This document shows, in pieces, positions 19,301 through 27,848 of a DNA stretch of 64,000 nt. Numbering within the stretch: the stretch's first letter is position 1; each line of letters begins with the position of its first letter. The notes beneath the pieces are model-generated. The model saw nothing but the letters and a program-made list of their open reading frames with translations, did no database searches and had not been told where the DNA came from. Both the position numbers and the translations under genes were made by a program. Source of the DNA: an uncultured Bacteroidales bacterium (GTDB taxonomy: Bacteria; Bacteroidota; Bacteroidia; Bacteroidales; Bacteroidaceae); assembly GCA_902798685.1 (NCBI GenBank), contig CADBXO010000004.1, forward strand, positions 112,967 through 176,966, given 5' to 3'.

Positions 19301-20622
19301 TGAAGGCCGCCAAGGCTTTGATTGACGCTAAGGAGCAGGAGAGTTTCACAGAGTATGGAGATCTTAAGGATGCTTACGAGGATAAGGAAGGCTTCGATAC
19401 CATCCTGACAACCGACGATCAGCTGACCGCAGCTCTTAATGAGATTGTTGAATTAACAGATGCTTATAGATTATCTGTTGGTATCTCTAAAGTTGGTACA
19501 CGTCGTATCAAGGAACTCGACAAGCTCGCTAAGGATCTTGGTTCAACAATTGCTGACACAACAGTTGTTAAGGATCTGTTCGACAACCTGAAGTCAGATG
19601 ATGACTATCTGGCAGCAATCTATAAGTCAGCTATCAAGGCTGCTATTTATGAGAAGGGAGCTGCTGCCGGTGAGCTTGATTTGACCGCATTTGTAAAGAA
19701 CTACTATCTGTACGCTACTCCGTCCTTCATTGAGATGTTGGATAAGAATCAGACTGATAATAGAAATGACTTCAACTATGACGCAGATAAGCATGGTAAG
19801 GCTCGCGTTGTTCACACCAACCATAAGTGGAACAAAGTTGAAATTTGGATGACCATGACAAATGCCGACTTTGTTGACCTCATGCCGGGCTGGACATTCA
19901 AGTCAGTTAACGATGGTAACGGTAACGATATGGTTTATGTTGATTCTCTCAACAAGAATTCTAATCTTAAGGAAGGTGTAGCCGTATTTGATGGTGCCGT
20001 TTCTATGGACTGGGGTTCAAATGCTGTACTGACACAGACTGTATTAGGTCTGCCTGCAGGTGAGTACAACCTTGGTATTGATATCAGAAGTGACTACTCT
20101 TATGAAAACAAGGGCAAGGGTACTAGTGGTGGTTCACTTACTGCTCTTTCTGCAAGTGATACTGCTACAGCTTCTATTACAACTGACTATCTTGATCCTG
20201 CTACTTACACACTCCAGAAGATTGATTCATTACCTGGCCAATTTGACACTATAGCGATTGACAAGAGTCATCATTGCGATAGCACAGTCTTTGTATCAGT
20301 TGACGTTAAGGTTGGAGATGGAGAGAATATGGCAATCACTCTTGATCTTAGAACCAATCAAGGTGCTGCTCAGGCTGATAACTTTAAGTTGACATTCAAG
20401 CCGAGCGCTACATTTGATTACGCTGCTGCAGCTGCTGAGGCTAAGGCTAAGGTAGCCGAGGTTATCACTCTGGTTGACTTCAACAAGGCTCAGAAGGCTA
20501 ATGTCGAGTTCTACACTCTGGGTGGCTTGAAGGTTGACGGTGCTAAGGCTGGTCAGATCCTGATCCGCAAGACGACCGGTGCCAACGGCAAGGTTTCATT
20601 TGATAAGGTTCTGCTTAAGTGA
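16375..20622 (+). CDS. Large secreted multidomain protein of the PUL, 1415 aa, function unknown
   Basis: A type I signal peptide (APAFAQ) is followed by a long beta-rich region. Around residues 520-600 a segment (IKSITFKFSREMAID ... DSTLTITRPTKYQNND) resembles bacterial Ig-like Big_5 domains. From about residue 820 to 1050 it becomes Ala/Lys/Glu-rich and helical, like a helical-bundle stalk. A beta domain follows, and the protein ends in a short tail (VEFYTLGGLKVDG ... VLLK) resembling C-terminal sorting tails of Bacteroidales secreted proteins. No catalytic motif was recognised. Its place after two SusCD pairs is where XusE-type surface glycan-binding proteins sit, so surface binding of the polysaccharide is the best guess. 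It has its own 150-bp leader, so it may be expressed at a different level. Confidence 0.75.
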   Translation: MKQRDLLFAGLMLMAAPAFAQEDGPTFDESKDARVVFTQNFEAEWDKWSTIPVDTIKQVEYYKNKQDKNSNSLKPWETPQDWQKGIFRDTTIYLRNGVVITDDKNEIWAEKDATAGTIIADGGQEKQARSQAMRGYGETDGGGDRYFKFLTDTAPKAVEGKTLSSNSYSGGNAARYRRNLFVRGVDIEDHSSYRLTFYVKAKPRKGHENVNPYLVADVMRGYFHAEKPFSMGYIDNSKEYQYNRAFEYSKDFFNGEWEKCTFMTYYINDEVANNYVFVNGYWWAEDSAWYWAKGYKGNNTGMDLFYHVQPDKFFVRLGFSSDYTEFALDNLSLTKSFIGGVEYYQHMLRVDFGYQTNLKDLAREAYAKTKIDAVEIPGEYFDVWGLKKNGEWEYTDIASAEYQGDGYMYLFADGYEKDGEFIRYTFDQYDKVLVSFYNPKEADIQLKYTGSMFPKADDIEWIKAGKLVENFYNEEAHQNPYVFTGVYSMYDRPPVMQRAEYEDGSFGLDGKIKSITFKFSREMAIDDPADAATREKCIVYVGNEIWDRTWNAADSTLTITRPTKYQNNDLDGDYLIELNNLFIPNTQRKADDVKIHYNFGPINRDLSSLSIGKPIWDAKFYDKTVNTGETKLMPAGTAAAYETGSYGRYTKFLETGDGVSVKNAAQLFFYQDSYKYPRALFLCPMGSSENHPARLFLGYGNGFEINMGNGAYIVKFDAGSFYKNATIGVRLLPYNEDPRTVANEDILEIGSYAFDKSFAKGIHDDPTSDLDTLMTPMQFGFAVEKSGRYLIEIYCKSPSSGSNPGVMLSNVELYSSPVCFNPIKALNEAVDAAQARATLAAGAKYEGEALTALTALINQYKIGGTFTSTKPSDWTNAAKATTDGTQAMKLRMDTVDLVVKQAEEVAKKLTSAAAENANWANLIDYVALNSIKGVYDAYVYSEKTNAELTAFIDDMKKAIETLDARIADTKKFNAAMKAAKALIDAKEQESFTEYGDLKDAYEDKEGFDTILTTDDQLTAALNEIVELTDAYRLSVGISKVGTRRIKELDKLAKDLGSTIADTTVVKDLFDNLKSDDDYLAAIYKSAIKAAIYEKGAAAGELDLTAFVKNYYLYATPSFIEMLDKNQTDNRNDFNYDADKHGKARVVHTNHKWNKVEIWMTMTNADFVDLMPGWTFKSVNDGNGNDMVYVDSLNKNSNLKEGVAVFDGAVSMDWGSNAVLTQTVLGLPAGEYNLGIDIRSDYSYENKGKGTSGGSLTALSASDTATASITTDYLDPATYTLQKIDSLPGQFDTIAIDKSHHCDSTVFVSVDVKVGDGENMAITLDLRTNQGAAQADNFKLTFKPSATFDYAAAAAEAKAKVAEVITLVDFNKAQKANVEFYTLGGLKVDGAKAGQILIRKTTGANGKVSFDKVLLK

Positions 20623-20646
20623 TTAAGTAACAACTGACCTATAATG

Positions 20647-20687
20647 AATCGGCGGAGAGCATACGGCTCCCCGCCGATTCTCTTTTT
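20647..20687 (+). terminator. Intrinsic terminator
   Basis: AATCGGCGG pairs with CCGCCGATT, then after an A/C mismatch GAGC pairs with GCTC around a 5-base loop; CTCTTTTT follows. It ends the long PUL transcript after the 1415-residue protein. Any reading of the next gene starting at 20644 would begin inside this hairpin, so the start at 20788 is preferred. Confidence 0.85.
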
Positions 20688-20787
20688 ATCACTTTTTTAC
20701 TGTGTGTGTTATGAGGTTTGCCCAAAAGAGGGTATCTTTATGCTCGCTTACCAAATATGTATATTATTAACCTCTTATAATCAACAG

Positions 20788-22143
20788 ATGAAAGCAAGAT
20801 TTTCACTCCTGGCCGCTCTGATGTTGGCCGGCATTGCCGCTCAGGCACAGAACCCCATTATCCGCGATCAGTTCTCGGCTGACCCTTCAGCTCTTGTAGT
20901 AGGTGACCGCGTATATGTATTCCCCTCACATGATATCAAGGCACCGGCAGAGTATGCCCGCAAGGACTGGTTCTGCATGGCTGACTATCATGTATTCTCA
21001 TCGGCAAACCTTACTGATTGGACTGACCACGGTATGATTGTTGACCAGTGGACAGCTCCCTGGGTTAATGAAAAAGGTTATTCAATGTGGGCCCCTGACT
21101 GCAAGCAGAACCCCACTAACGGAAAGTATTATTTCTTCTTCCCTGCAGGTGCCAAACCGCAGCCCAGTGCAAACGGACGTCGTGGAATGGGCGGAAACCG
21201 TGTAGGTATCTGCACTGCCGATTATCCTGAAGGCCCGTATACTCCCGAGGCTACTCCTATTGAAGGCGTAGGCGGTATTGACCCCTGTATCTTTATTGAT
21301 GATGACGGTACCGGTTATCTTGTAATGCCCGGTATCACCATTACCAAACTCAATCCTGACTGGAAATCAGTTTCAACAGATCCTGCCGACCGTCATCGTG
21401 TAGAGGGAGTTCCCACCAAGGGTCTTGTAGAAGGTCCTTATCTTTACAAGCATGGCGGCAAGTACTATATGACATTCCCCTGGGCACGTGACGTAGAGGA
21501 GGTTCTGGCATATTGCGTTGCCGACAACATTTTCGGTCCCTATGAGTTCAAGGGTGTCTTCTTTGAGGAGCATGCAAACAAGTGCTGGACCAACCATCAC
21601 TCAATCATAGAGTTCAAGGGTCAGACCTATCTGTTCTATCATCATAACGAGTATTCACCTGAATTTGACAAGAACCGTTCAGTTTGCGCTGACAGTATTT
21701 TCTTTGATGATGAGAAGGGTGAGATCAAGATGGTTAAGCCTACTCTGCGCGGTATTGGTATTACTCAGTCTAATACTGAGATACAGCTTGACCGTTATAC
21801 TGCACTCAGCCAGAGCGGTGACTCTATCGCATACCTGGAGCCCAGCAACTACTTTGCAGGTTGGAAGACCGTATTCTATGAGAAGGGTGCTTGGGCACAG
21901 TATAATACCGTTGAGTTCAAGAAGGCTCCCAAGAAGGTATCTGTTAAGGTTGTAGCTCCTTCAGCCGGTAAGCTTGAGATTCTCCAGGATGACAAGGTAA
22001 TTGCTACTGTAGACGTTCCTGCTGACCGTCAGATGGTAATGGTTGACGCTCCTGTTAAGGGTGCTGCCAAGGGTATCCATCACCTTAAGGTCCGTATGGC
22101 AACAGAGGGTAAGATTCAGGTAGACTGGCTTACCTTTAAATGA
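20788..22143 (+). CDS. GH43 enzyme with C-terminal CBM6-like domain
   Basis: 451 residues from ATG 20788, chosen because it gives a clean signal peptide (MLAGIAAQAQ) and lies beyond the terminator at 20647. The propeller carries GH43 landmarks: FSADPSALVVGDRVYVF (general-base Asp32), VGGIDPCIFIDDDGTGYLV (pKa-modulating Asp) and GLVEGPYLYKHGGKYYMTF (general-acid Glu). NHHSIIEFKGQTYLFYHH closes the active-site face. The last ~120 residues form a beta-sandwich with WKTVFYEKGAWAQYNTVEF and IHHLKVRM, typical of CBM6. It probably removes arabinose or xylose from xylan. It forms a pair with the next GH43, 20 bp downstream. Confidence 0.93.
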   Translation: MKARFSLLAALMLAGIAAQAQNPIIRDQFSADPSALVVGDRVYVFPSHDIKAPAEYARKDWFCMADYHVFSSANLTDWTDHGMIVDQWTAPWVNEKGYSMWAPDCKQNPTNGKYYFFFPAGAKPQPSANGRRGMGGNRVGICTADYPEGPYTPEATPIEGVGGIDPCIFIDDDGTGYLVMPGITITKLNPDWKSVSTDPADRHRVEGVPTKGLVEGPYLYKHGGKYYMTFPWARDVEEVLAYCVADNIFGPYEFKGVFFEEHANKCWTNHHSIIEFKGQTYLFYHHNEYSPEFDKNRSVCADSIFFDDEKGEIKMVKPTLRGIGITQSNTEIQLDRYTALSQSGDSIAYLEPSNYFAGWKTVFYEKGAWAQYNTVEFKKAPKKVSVKVVAPSAGKLEILQDDKVIATVDVPADRQMVMVDAPVKGAAKGIHHLKVRMATEGKIQVDWLTFK

Positions 22144-22163
22144 TAGACAAGTGATTGTGTGAC

Positions 22164-23795
22164 ATGAAAACCAGGACTATATTTACAGCCATCCTGGCCA
22201 TGCTGTTTTTGGCATGGTCAGGATGCACTGCTAAGAATAAGCAGACTGCATGTATCAATCCTCTCACTTATACCGATATTCCGGATAATGACTGGATCAG
22301 AGTAGGTGATGATTACTATATGGTAAGCACCACCATGTATTTCTGCCCGGGTGCTCCCATCATGCACTCCAAAGACCTTGTTCACTGGGAACTGGTCAGT
22401 TACGTCTATGACTTCCTTGAGGATGATGATGTATATAACCTGCGTAACGGCCGTAACGCTTACGGAAAGGGACAGTGGGCAACATCACTCCGTTATGTAG
22501 ACGGTACCTATTATGCCCTGTTCATAGCCAATGACCAGAACAAGACTTACATCTATAAGACTAAGGATATCACCAAGAGCAACTGGGAGCGTTCAGTTAT
22601 AGACCGTCCCTTCCACGATGCATCCATGCTCTTTGAGGACGGACATCTCTATGTGGTATGGGGCAACGGTGAGATTCGTATCATTGAACTCGAGCCTGAC
22701 GGTTCAGCAATCAAGGCCGGTGCCGAGGAGAAGATTATTATTGACTCTCCGCGTCAGGGTTATAACCTGCGTGCCGAGGGTGCCCATATCTACCACATAG
22801 GTGATTATTACTATGTGATAGTAATTGACTGGCCAAGCGGCGGTGTTCGCACCGAGACATGCTGGCGCTCAAAGGATCTGTTCGGTCCCTATGAGAGCAA
22901 GACCATTCTGAGCGGTGCATTTGACGGCCGTGGCGACGGTGTTGCTCAGGGAGCCATCATAGAGACTCAGAACGGTGACTGGTATTCAATCATGTTCCAG
23001 GATCACGGAGCTGTAGGCCGCATTCCTACCCTGCAGCCTATGAAATGGGTTGACGGTTGGCCTATTTTGGGTGATGACACCAAGCCTGTAAAGCAGTTTA
23101 CAGTCAATCTGCCTGAAAGCGGAAAGAACCGCACATGGGACAATGACGAGTTCAAGTATAAGGAGAATGAGCTGGATCTGGTATGGCAGTGGAACCACAA
23201 GCCCGATAACAGCGCATGGTCTGTTACCGAGCGCAAGGGCTGGTTGCGTCTCAAGACCGGACAGGTGGCTACCAATGTGACCGATGCCCGCAACACCCTT
23301 ACCCAGCGCACTGTAGGTCCTCGTTGCTACAGCGAGGTACTGATGGACGCAAGCGGCATGAAACCGGGCGATAGAGCCGGTATAGTTGCCTTCCAGAGCA
23401 ATTACTGCACCATCGGTGTGGAAGTGGCCGATGACGGCAGCAAGAGTCTTGTGGCGATGACACATCGTAATATGGGGCGCCGTCGCGGTCCACAGGCTCA
23501 GGGTGCCCAGCAGCCCAGTCCGGATTCTGAAGCATTACGTATTCCTCTTACACAGGATAAGGTTTGGCTCAAGATACGCTATGTCTTTACTCCTCAGGAG
23601 GAGGGTGAGCGTGCCGACCAGGCTTTCATGAGCTACTCACTTGACGGTAAGAGTTGGACTGATGTCGATGCAGTGCTGCAGATGTCTTTCAGTCTGGACT
23701 ATTTTACCGGTTACCGCACAGGTTTGTACAGTTATTGTACGACCCAAGCTGGCGGTTATGCCGACTTTGACTATTTCCGCCAAGCAGTGTTTTGA
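22164..23795 (+). CDS. GH43 beta-xylosidase/arabinofuranosidase-type lipoprotein
   Basis: 543 residues from ATG 22164; a TTG nine bases upstream is possible but adds nothing. Lipobox WSGC puts it on a membrane, likely at the cell surface or facing the periplasm. The N-terminal propeller has NDWIRVGDDYYMVSTTMYF with APIMHSKDLVHWELVSY, FHDASMLFEDGHLYVVWG and AEGAHIYHIGDYYYVIV, matching the Asp/Asp/Glu triad of GH43. From about residue 320 a second beta-sandwich (WQWNHKPDNSAWSVTERKGWLRLKT) fits the GH43 C2 / DUF1349-like lectin fold of beta-xylosidases. This two-domain design points to xylo-oligosaccharide hydrolysis. Confidence 0.93.
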   Translation: MKTRTIFTAILAMLFLAWSGCTAKNKQTACINPLTYTDIPDNDWIRVGDDYYMVSTTMYFCPGAPIMHSKDLVHWELVSYVYDFLEDDDVYNLRNGRNAYGKGQWATSLRYVDGTYYALFIANDQNKTYIYKTKDITKSNWERSVIDRPFHDASMLFEDGHLYVVWGNGEIRIIELEPDGSAIKAGAEEKIIIDSPRQGYNLRAEGAHIYHIGDYYYVIVIDWPSGGVRTETCWRSKDLFGPYESKTILSGAFDGRGDGVAQGAIIETQNGDWYSIMFQDHGAVGRIPTLQPMKWVDGWPILGDDTKPVKQFTVNLPESGKNRTWDNDEFKYKENELDLVWQWNHKPDNSAWSVTERKGWLRLKTGQVATNVTDARNTLTQRTVGPRCYSEVLMDASGMKPGDRAGIVAFQSNYCTIGVEVADDGSKSLVAMTHRNMGRRRGPQAQGAQQPSPDSEALRIPLTQDKVWLKIRYVFTPQEEGERADQAFMSYSLDGKSWTDVDAVLQMSFSLDYFTGYRTGLYSYCTTQAGGYADFDYFRQAVF

Positions 23796-23825
23796 TTGTT
23801 AAAAAAAGATAAGTATTTAACTTCG
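23791..23825 (+). promoter_or_regulatory. Possible promoter of the first ECF sigma operon
   Basis: TTTG (23791-23794) and TAACTTCG (23818-23825, one mismatch to TAnnTTTG) are 23 bp apart, a little longer than usual. They lie just before the sigma gene. Confidence 0.35.
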
Positions 23826-23847
23826 GCACTGATTATTTATATTAAGG

Positions 23848-24438
23848 ATGAAACGTGAGGAAAATAGCATAGTGAACAGCCAAGGATCTCTTTCAGTTAG
23901 CGACGAATCCATTGCCCGTCTGCTATGTGATGATAATCACGTAGAGGAGGCCGTACGCCTCATCATGAAGAAATACGGAGAGCCGTTATATTGGCACATT
24001 CGCCGAATGGTGGTGGCCCATGATGATGCGGAGGACTGTCTTCAGGAGACTATGATTAACGTATACAAGTACAGGAGTACCTACTCCAACGAGTATCCGC
24101 TTTCATCATGGCTCTACAAGATAGCTACAAATGAGAGTCTCAAACTGCTCAAGAACCGTTCCGGTTTCACAATGTCGGTAGATGACTTGGGCGATTCGTT
24201 AAAGGACAGCGTACGTGAGGAAGCCAGTCCGGATGCCGATGAGACCCTGATACTCCTCCAGGAGGCAATTGCACTCCTGCCGGCCAAGCAGAAGATGGTG
24301 TTCAATCTCAGATACTATGATGACAAGAGTTATGAGGAGATACACCAGATAGTAGGAGACAGTGTGAATACACTTAAGACCAACTATCATTACGCAGTAC
24401 AGAAAATAAAGGATTATATTTTAGAACATCAGTTATGA
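23848..24438 (+). CDS. ECF-type RNA polymerase sigma factor
   Basis: 196 residues. Region 2 is seen as AHDDAEDCLQETMINVYKYR with SSWLYKIATNESLKLLKNR, and region 4 as MVFNLRYYDDKSYEEIHQIV with VNTLKTNYHYAVQKIKDYI. It directs transcription of an envelope or PUL regulon. The stop overlaps the next ATG (ATGA, 24435-24438), so it is coupled to the small membrane protein that follows, a usual sigma/anti-sigma order. It lies just after the GH43 pair, but this sigma-operon type is common in Bacteroidales and need not control the PUL. Confidence 0.92.
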   Translation: MKREENSIVNSQGSLSVSDESIARLLCDDNHVEEAVRLIMKKYGEPLYWHIRRMVVAHDDAEDCLQETMINVYKYRSTYSNEYPLSSWLYKIATNESLKLLKNRSGFTMSVDDLGDSLKDSVREEASPDADETLILLQEAIALLPAKQKMVFNLRYYDDKSYEEIHQIVGDSVNTLKTNYHYAVQKIKDYILEHQL

Positions 24439-24761
24439 AAGATTTTGATCTGGAAAGTTTGAGCAGAGAAATGCCCTACAGAATGCCTGAGCATTTCCTG
24501 GACGACATGACTGAACGTGTCGTAGCCCAGATTGGAAAGCAGCGCAAGCATCGCGTAGAGCGCAGGATTGTGGCTCTGTTCGCAAGCGCAGCAAGCGTGG
24601 CTGCAGTTGCACTGCTGTTCCTGCATCCCTTTGGCGGCGGGTTTGATATACCCGACTACGAAAGCATCTCACAGTGCGCAAGCGTGGATGAGGTGTTACA
24701 GAATATGACAGCCGATGAACTGGGTGTCTATTCTATGATGAGCAACTACTACGGCAACTGA
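24435..24761 (+). CDS. Small single-pass membrane protein, putative anti-sigma factor
   Basis: 108 residues. A charged N-terminal cytoplasmic part (FDLESLSREMPYRMPEHFLDDMTERV) is followed by one membrane helix (about 46-64, IVALFASAASVAAVALLFL) and a short periplasmic tail. No zinc-binding HxxxCxxC motif is seen. Translational coupling to the ECF sigma gene and the topology suggest it holds the sigma factor; this is inference, not homology. Confidence 0.7.
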   Translation: MKDFDLESLSREMPYRMPEHFLDDMTERVVAQIGKQRKHRVERRIVALFASAASVAAVALLFLHPFGGGFDIPDYESISQCASVDEVLQNMTADELGVYSMMSNYYGN

Positions 24762-24763
24762 TT

Positions 24764-25582
24764 ATGAAAAAGCGTTGGACAGCGTTGTTGATTCTGGCAG
24801 GCTTTCTCCTGACCTCTCCGTCAGTTATGGCGCAGGACAGGGACGAGCAGATGATCAATGCGTCCCTGCGTTTCATAAAGGAGAATGCAAATCTCACCAA
24901 GAAGGAGTACGAGAAGTTCGCTAAGATCTACATTGAGTATAACGAGCAACTTGTTAAGCTGAATCGTGAACTCCAGCCAGAATCACGTGAGTACATGAAG
25001 CGTTGGCAGGAGATAAACTCCAGCTATATGCAGAAACTTGACAAGGCTCTGCCTGACTCTACCCGCCAGAAAGTTGGTATTGCTCAGTGGGAGCTTGGTC
25101 AGAAAGTTTGGGGTGAGAGAACAGAGCAGACCCGAATCCATTCAGAGCGTCAGTTCCAGATGATGGGTCAGTGGAATATGATGAACCCGCAGTTCATGAT
25201 GCAGCCCCACATGTTTGATTTCCAGCGTCACCGCCAGCGCGAAATGCAGCAGGCTGATGAACAGCAGCAGCAGTGGTGGGAGAATTATTGGAGGAACTGG
25301 GGTCAACCCGATACTGCAATGATACGCCGTATGCAGGAGAACCGTCGTCGCTTTGAAAGCCGTGACAGTATCTGGCAGCAGCGTCGTCAGCAGTTCACTC
25401 CTCAGGGTCAGTTCCCCCAGGGTCAGTTCCCTCAGGGCCAGTTCCCTCAGGGCCAGTTCCCGCAGGGCGGTCAGCCCAACCAGTTAGGACCTGGATTCGG
25501 TCCCGGATTCAATCCTCAGAGAGGCGGCCAGCAGAACGGTCAGCAATTCCCTGGTCAACAGTTCCGCAGAGGGACACGTTAA
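24764..25582 (+). CDS. Secreted Gln/Met/Arg-rich protein with QGQFP repeats, possible periplasmic sensor
   Basis: 272 residues with a signal peptide (PSVMAQ). The first ~110 residues are helical (MINASLRFIKENANLTKKEYEKFAKIY), like Spy/CpxP/CnrX-type periplasmic helical proteins. The rest is low-complexity: QQADEQQQQWW, many Arg, and four exact QGQFP units encoded by 15-bp tandem repeats at 25403-25462. It ends in RRGTR. It begins two bases after the stop of the putative anti-sigma gene, so it is the third gene of a sigma/anti-sigma/periplasmic set and could be the signal input or a chaperone. Confidence 0.72.
   Translation: MKKRWTALLILAGFLLTSPSVMAQDRDEQMINASLRFIKENANLTKKEYEKFAKIYIEYNEQLVKLNRELQPESREYMKRWQEINSSYMQKLDKALPDSTRQKVGIAQWELGQKVWGERTEQTRIHSERQFQMMGQWNMMNPQFMMQPHMFDFQRHRQREMQQADEQQQQWWENYWRNWGQPDTAMIRRMQENRRRFESRDSIWQQRRQQFTPQGQFPQGQFPQGQFPQGQFPQGGQPNQLGPGFGPGFNPQRGGQQNGQQFPGQQFRRGTR
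25403..25462 (+). repeat. 15-bp tandem repeat, 4 units, coding for QGQFP
   Basis: Four in-frame units (CAG GGY CAG TTC CCN) differ only at third positions; a fifth starts and breaks off. Units of 15 bp keep the frame, so slippage would change length without breaking the protein. Confidence 0.9.
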
Positions 25583-25601
25583 TCTTTTATTTACTGATAT
25601 A

Positions 25602-25639
25602 AATAAGAAAAGGAGCAGATTTCTGCTCCTTTTCTTATT
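25602..25639. terminator. Bidirectional terminator between converging genes
   Basis: A perfect 17-bp stem (AATAAGAAAAGGAGCAG against its complement) with a 4-base loop. A/T-rich stem ends serve as T-tracts in both directions. It separates the plus-strand sigma operon from the minus-strand FAS1 gene. Confidence 0.88.
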
Positions 25640-25655
25640 GCCTTGCCAGAGGGGA

Positions 25656-27809
25656 TTAGTGCTTATCCTCTTTGTTCTCATAGATGCTCTTAGGAACAAT
25701 CTCTATGAAGCTGAAGGGGTTAACGCCTGTACCACCGCTGTAGACCTGACGTATGCGGATCCAATAGTCGGTGCTGGCTCTCATATACTCATTAGCTACG
25801 ATCTTTCTGTAGCAGTTCTTATCGTCACGGAGAGTTCCGTATGAATCTGGTGCCTTCATGTAACCGCGGTTACGCATACCACGGTCATTGGCTTCAATCA
25901 TAGCATCCTTATCATCGCTTTGCTCGTACTCGCTGTCCTTAACCCAGCCGATACGTGAATCGGAACCACTGATTCTGAGGTCAACAGGAATACCCTCAGG
26001 TATCCAGTTCCAGTTACGCCAGCCCATAGACCTATCTGCAGGCTCGGTCTGGTGGAAGTAGTACTGAACGATACCGCGGTCAGCTACATCAGTTCCCTCC
26101 ATAGCGTTGTTCCATACACGGATCTCATAGTTACCGTCTGAAGGTACGGGCGGGAGTTTGATGGCGATATCATAGCTGTACATAACAGTCATCTCATCAC
26201 CGTTGAATGTGCCGAATGAAGCATCACGGTAGCGTACATAGAACTCAGTCTGCTTGTCAACCCACTCAAAGTTGGCGCAATATCCATGCAGGTACTTGTA
26301 TACTATACGCTTTCCCTCGGTGTACAGACGGCCGCGTCCGCCACTGTTGATGAAATCAGGTGACAGGGTGCTGGTCATGATTCTCATTCTGCACTGAAGA
26401 GCGGTATTTCTGGTGAAATCATCATATACCAGAAGTTTCTCAACAAAGTGATACTCACCGTTCTTGCAGATTTTGTTGTAACCCTTATACTCATTCTGGA
26501 GTCCCTCAATAATCTTGATACCGGGAGCAACCAGATTCTTGTTCTTGGTGGTACCCTTACGGTTGATGAATATACCTATGCGGTCACTCTTGCTACTGCC
26601 TTTGTATGCAGAGCTGATACGCATTATTGAGTGGGGCATAAGAGTCTCATAGAAATCCTCTACATCCAGAGTCTCCTTGTCATTATGCTTCTTGATAAGG
26701 GCATCCTGGCTTGTGTTGAACTGGTCATATGACAGCCAGCAGGGCAGGATATGATATGAGAGGAGTTTGTTGAGTGAACTTCCTCTGTCTATGTCATCAA
26801 GATCCTTGCCTTCGGGGTAAACGGTCTTGGCATACTCGCGGAGGTCATCAACATTGTGGATGTTATAATTGGTTTCCAATACTGAATCAGGTACAACGAA
26901 TACTGTGAACTTGAATTCTCGTTTCTCCGGGATTACCTCCCAGTCAGTCTCATAAGATGTCTTGTGATAGTGTGTGTTCTGACCGTAAGTAAGACCGTTC
27001 AATGTCCACTCAGCATCAACCTCGGGATAAGTGTCATCCCAGTACTTTCTGAGAGTATCTCTCAGGTGAGTGGCGAATATTGCTGAAGTGAAGATGCTGA
27101 TATTGGGGTTCATTGCCATCAGGTCGGGAAGGAAGTCATTAGACTGTCTGATTACACTGTAGATGGTGTGAACAACGCCGTTTACTACGGTATCATCAAT
27201 CTCCTTGATGGTGGTGTACTGGTTCAACAGATATCTGAGTTCGATCATTGTTGAATCCTCACCGTTGGCACCTTTCAGAACTACACCGTCCTCTTTGACA
27301 GGAACTGTGTCAGGATAGCATGTGTAAGACATGTAGCGGTCCAGCATATTGGGGTGCGGAGCCACACCTGTACCTGACAGGTCCGATGCGAACATACGCT
27401 CAATGAAGAGGTGTGAACGTGCAATGGTATCACAAAGTTTGCGGTTCTGAAGAACTGTCTCGAGGCTCTGGAATACGTTGCGGATTGAGTCATTGGTTGC
27501 AATGCTGCGTCTCCATTCAAAGTACTCTTCCATGGCGTTGTTGTCAGGAGCGAAGCAGGTGTATGTACCGTATGTCTTAACCTGACCCCAAAGATCGGCC
27601 TTCTGAAGAATTGCTATGAAATCTGAGAAATCACCGTGATTTTCCTGAGTTCCTAGAAGATAATCGGCTATAGTCTCACCTGTACTTGTGTAGTAAGTTC
27701 CCGGGTGCTGCTCACTCCAGAGATCTTTACAGGATACGCTAAGTCCGATAAGGGCAGTGGCAAAGAGAGCCATTGCAGACTTTCTGATAAGTTTTTTGTT
27801 GATTTTCAT
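25656..27809 (-). CDS. FAS1 (fasciclin) domain lipoprotein, 717 aa
   Basis: The leader ends in lipobox SVSC (Cys27), followed by KDLWSEQHP, much like the other FAS1 lipoproteins of this window (C-KDAWNDHY at 9318). FAS1-like segments: about 50-220 (FSDFIAILQKADLWGQVKTYGTYTCFAPDNNAMEEYF, VVNGVVHTIYSVIRQSNDFLPDLMAM) and 230-460 (FKFTVFVVPDSVLETNYN, ENGEYHFVEKLLVYDD-like closing strand). The C-terminal ~220 residues form a beta-sandwich (YEIRVWNNAMEGTD). It is monocistronic, on the opposite strand and about 5 kb beyond the tandem SusCD block. Likely a further surface-binding component of the xylan system, by analogy. Confidence 0.78.
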   Translation of the reverse strand: MKINKKLIRKSAMALFATALIGLSVSCKDLWSEQHPGTYYTSTGETIADYLLGTQENHGDFSDFIAILQKADLWGQVKTYGTYTCFAPDNNAMEEYFEWRRSIATNDSIRNVFQSLETVLQNRKLCDTIARSHLFIERMFASDLSGTGVAPHPNMLDRYMSYTCYPDTVPVKEDGVVLKGANGEDSTMIELRYLLNQYTTIKEIDDTVVNGVVHTIYSVIRQSNDFLPDLMAMNPNISIFTSAIFATHLRDTLRKYWDDTYPEVDAEWTLNGLTYGQNTHYHKTSYETDWEVIPEKREFKFTVFVVPDSVLETNYNIHNVDDLREYAKTVYPEGKDLDDIDRGSSLNKLLSYHILPCWLSYDQFNTSQDALIKKHNDKETLDVEDFYETLMPHSIMRISSAYKGSSKSDRIGIFINRKGTTKNKNLVAPGIKIIEGLQNEYKGYNKICKNGEYHFVEKLLVYDDFTRNTALQCRMRIMTSTLSPDFINSGGRGRLYTEGKRIVYKYLHGYCANFEWVDKQTEFYVRYRDASFGTFNGDEMTVMYSYDIAIKLPPVPSDGNYEIRVWNNAMEGTDVADRGIVQYYFHQTEPADRSMGWRNWNWIPEGIPVDLRISGSDSRIGWVKDSEYEQSDDKDAMIEANDRGMRNRGYMKAPDSYGTLRDDKNCYRKIVANEYMRASTDYWIRIRQVYSGGTGVNPFSFIEIVPKSIYENKEDKH

Positions 27810-27848
27810 ATCTTTGGTTATTAATTATTTAGTCCAATTAGGGTTATG

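Noticed and set aside
20644-20787. Extended N-terminus for the GH43 gene at 20788
   Set aside because: The extension would start inside a terminator hairpin and hide a good signal peptide.
25403-25462. Regular 15-bp repeats as a possible CRISPR
   Set aside because: No spacers; the units are contiguous and code for QGQFP.
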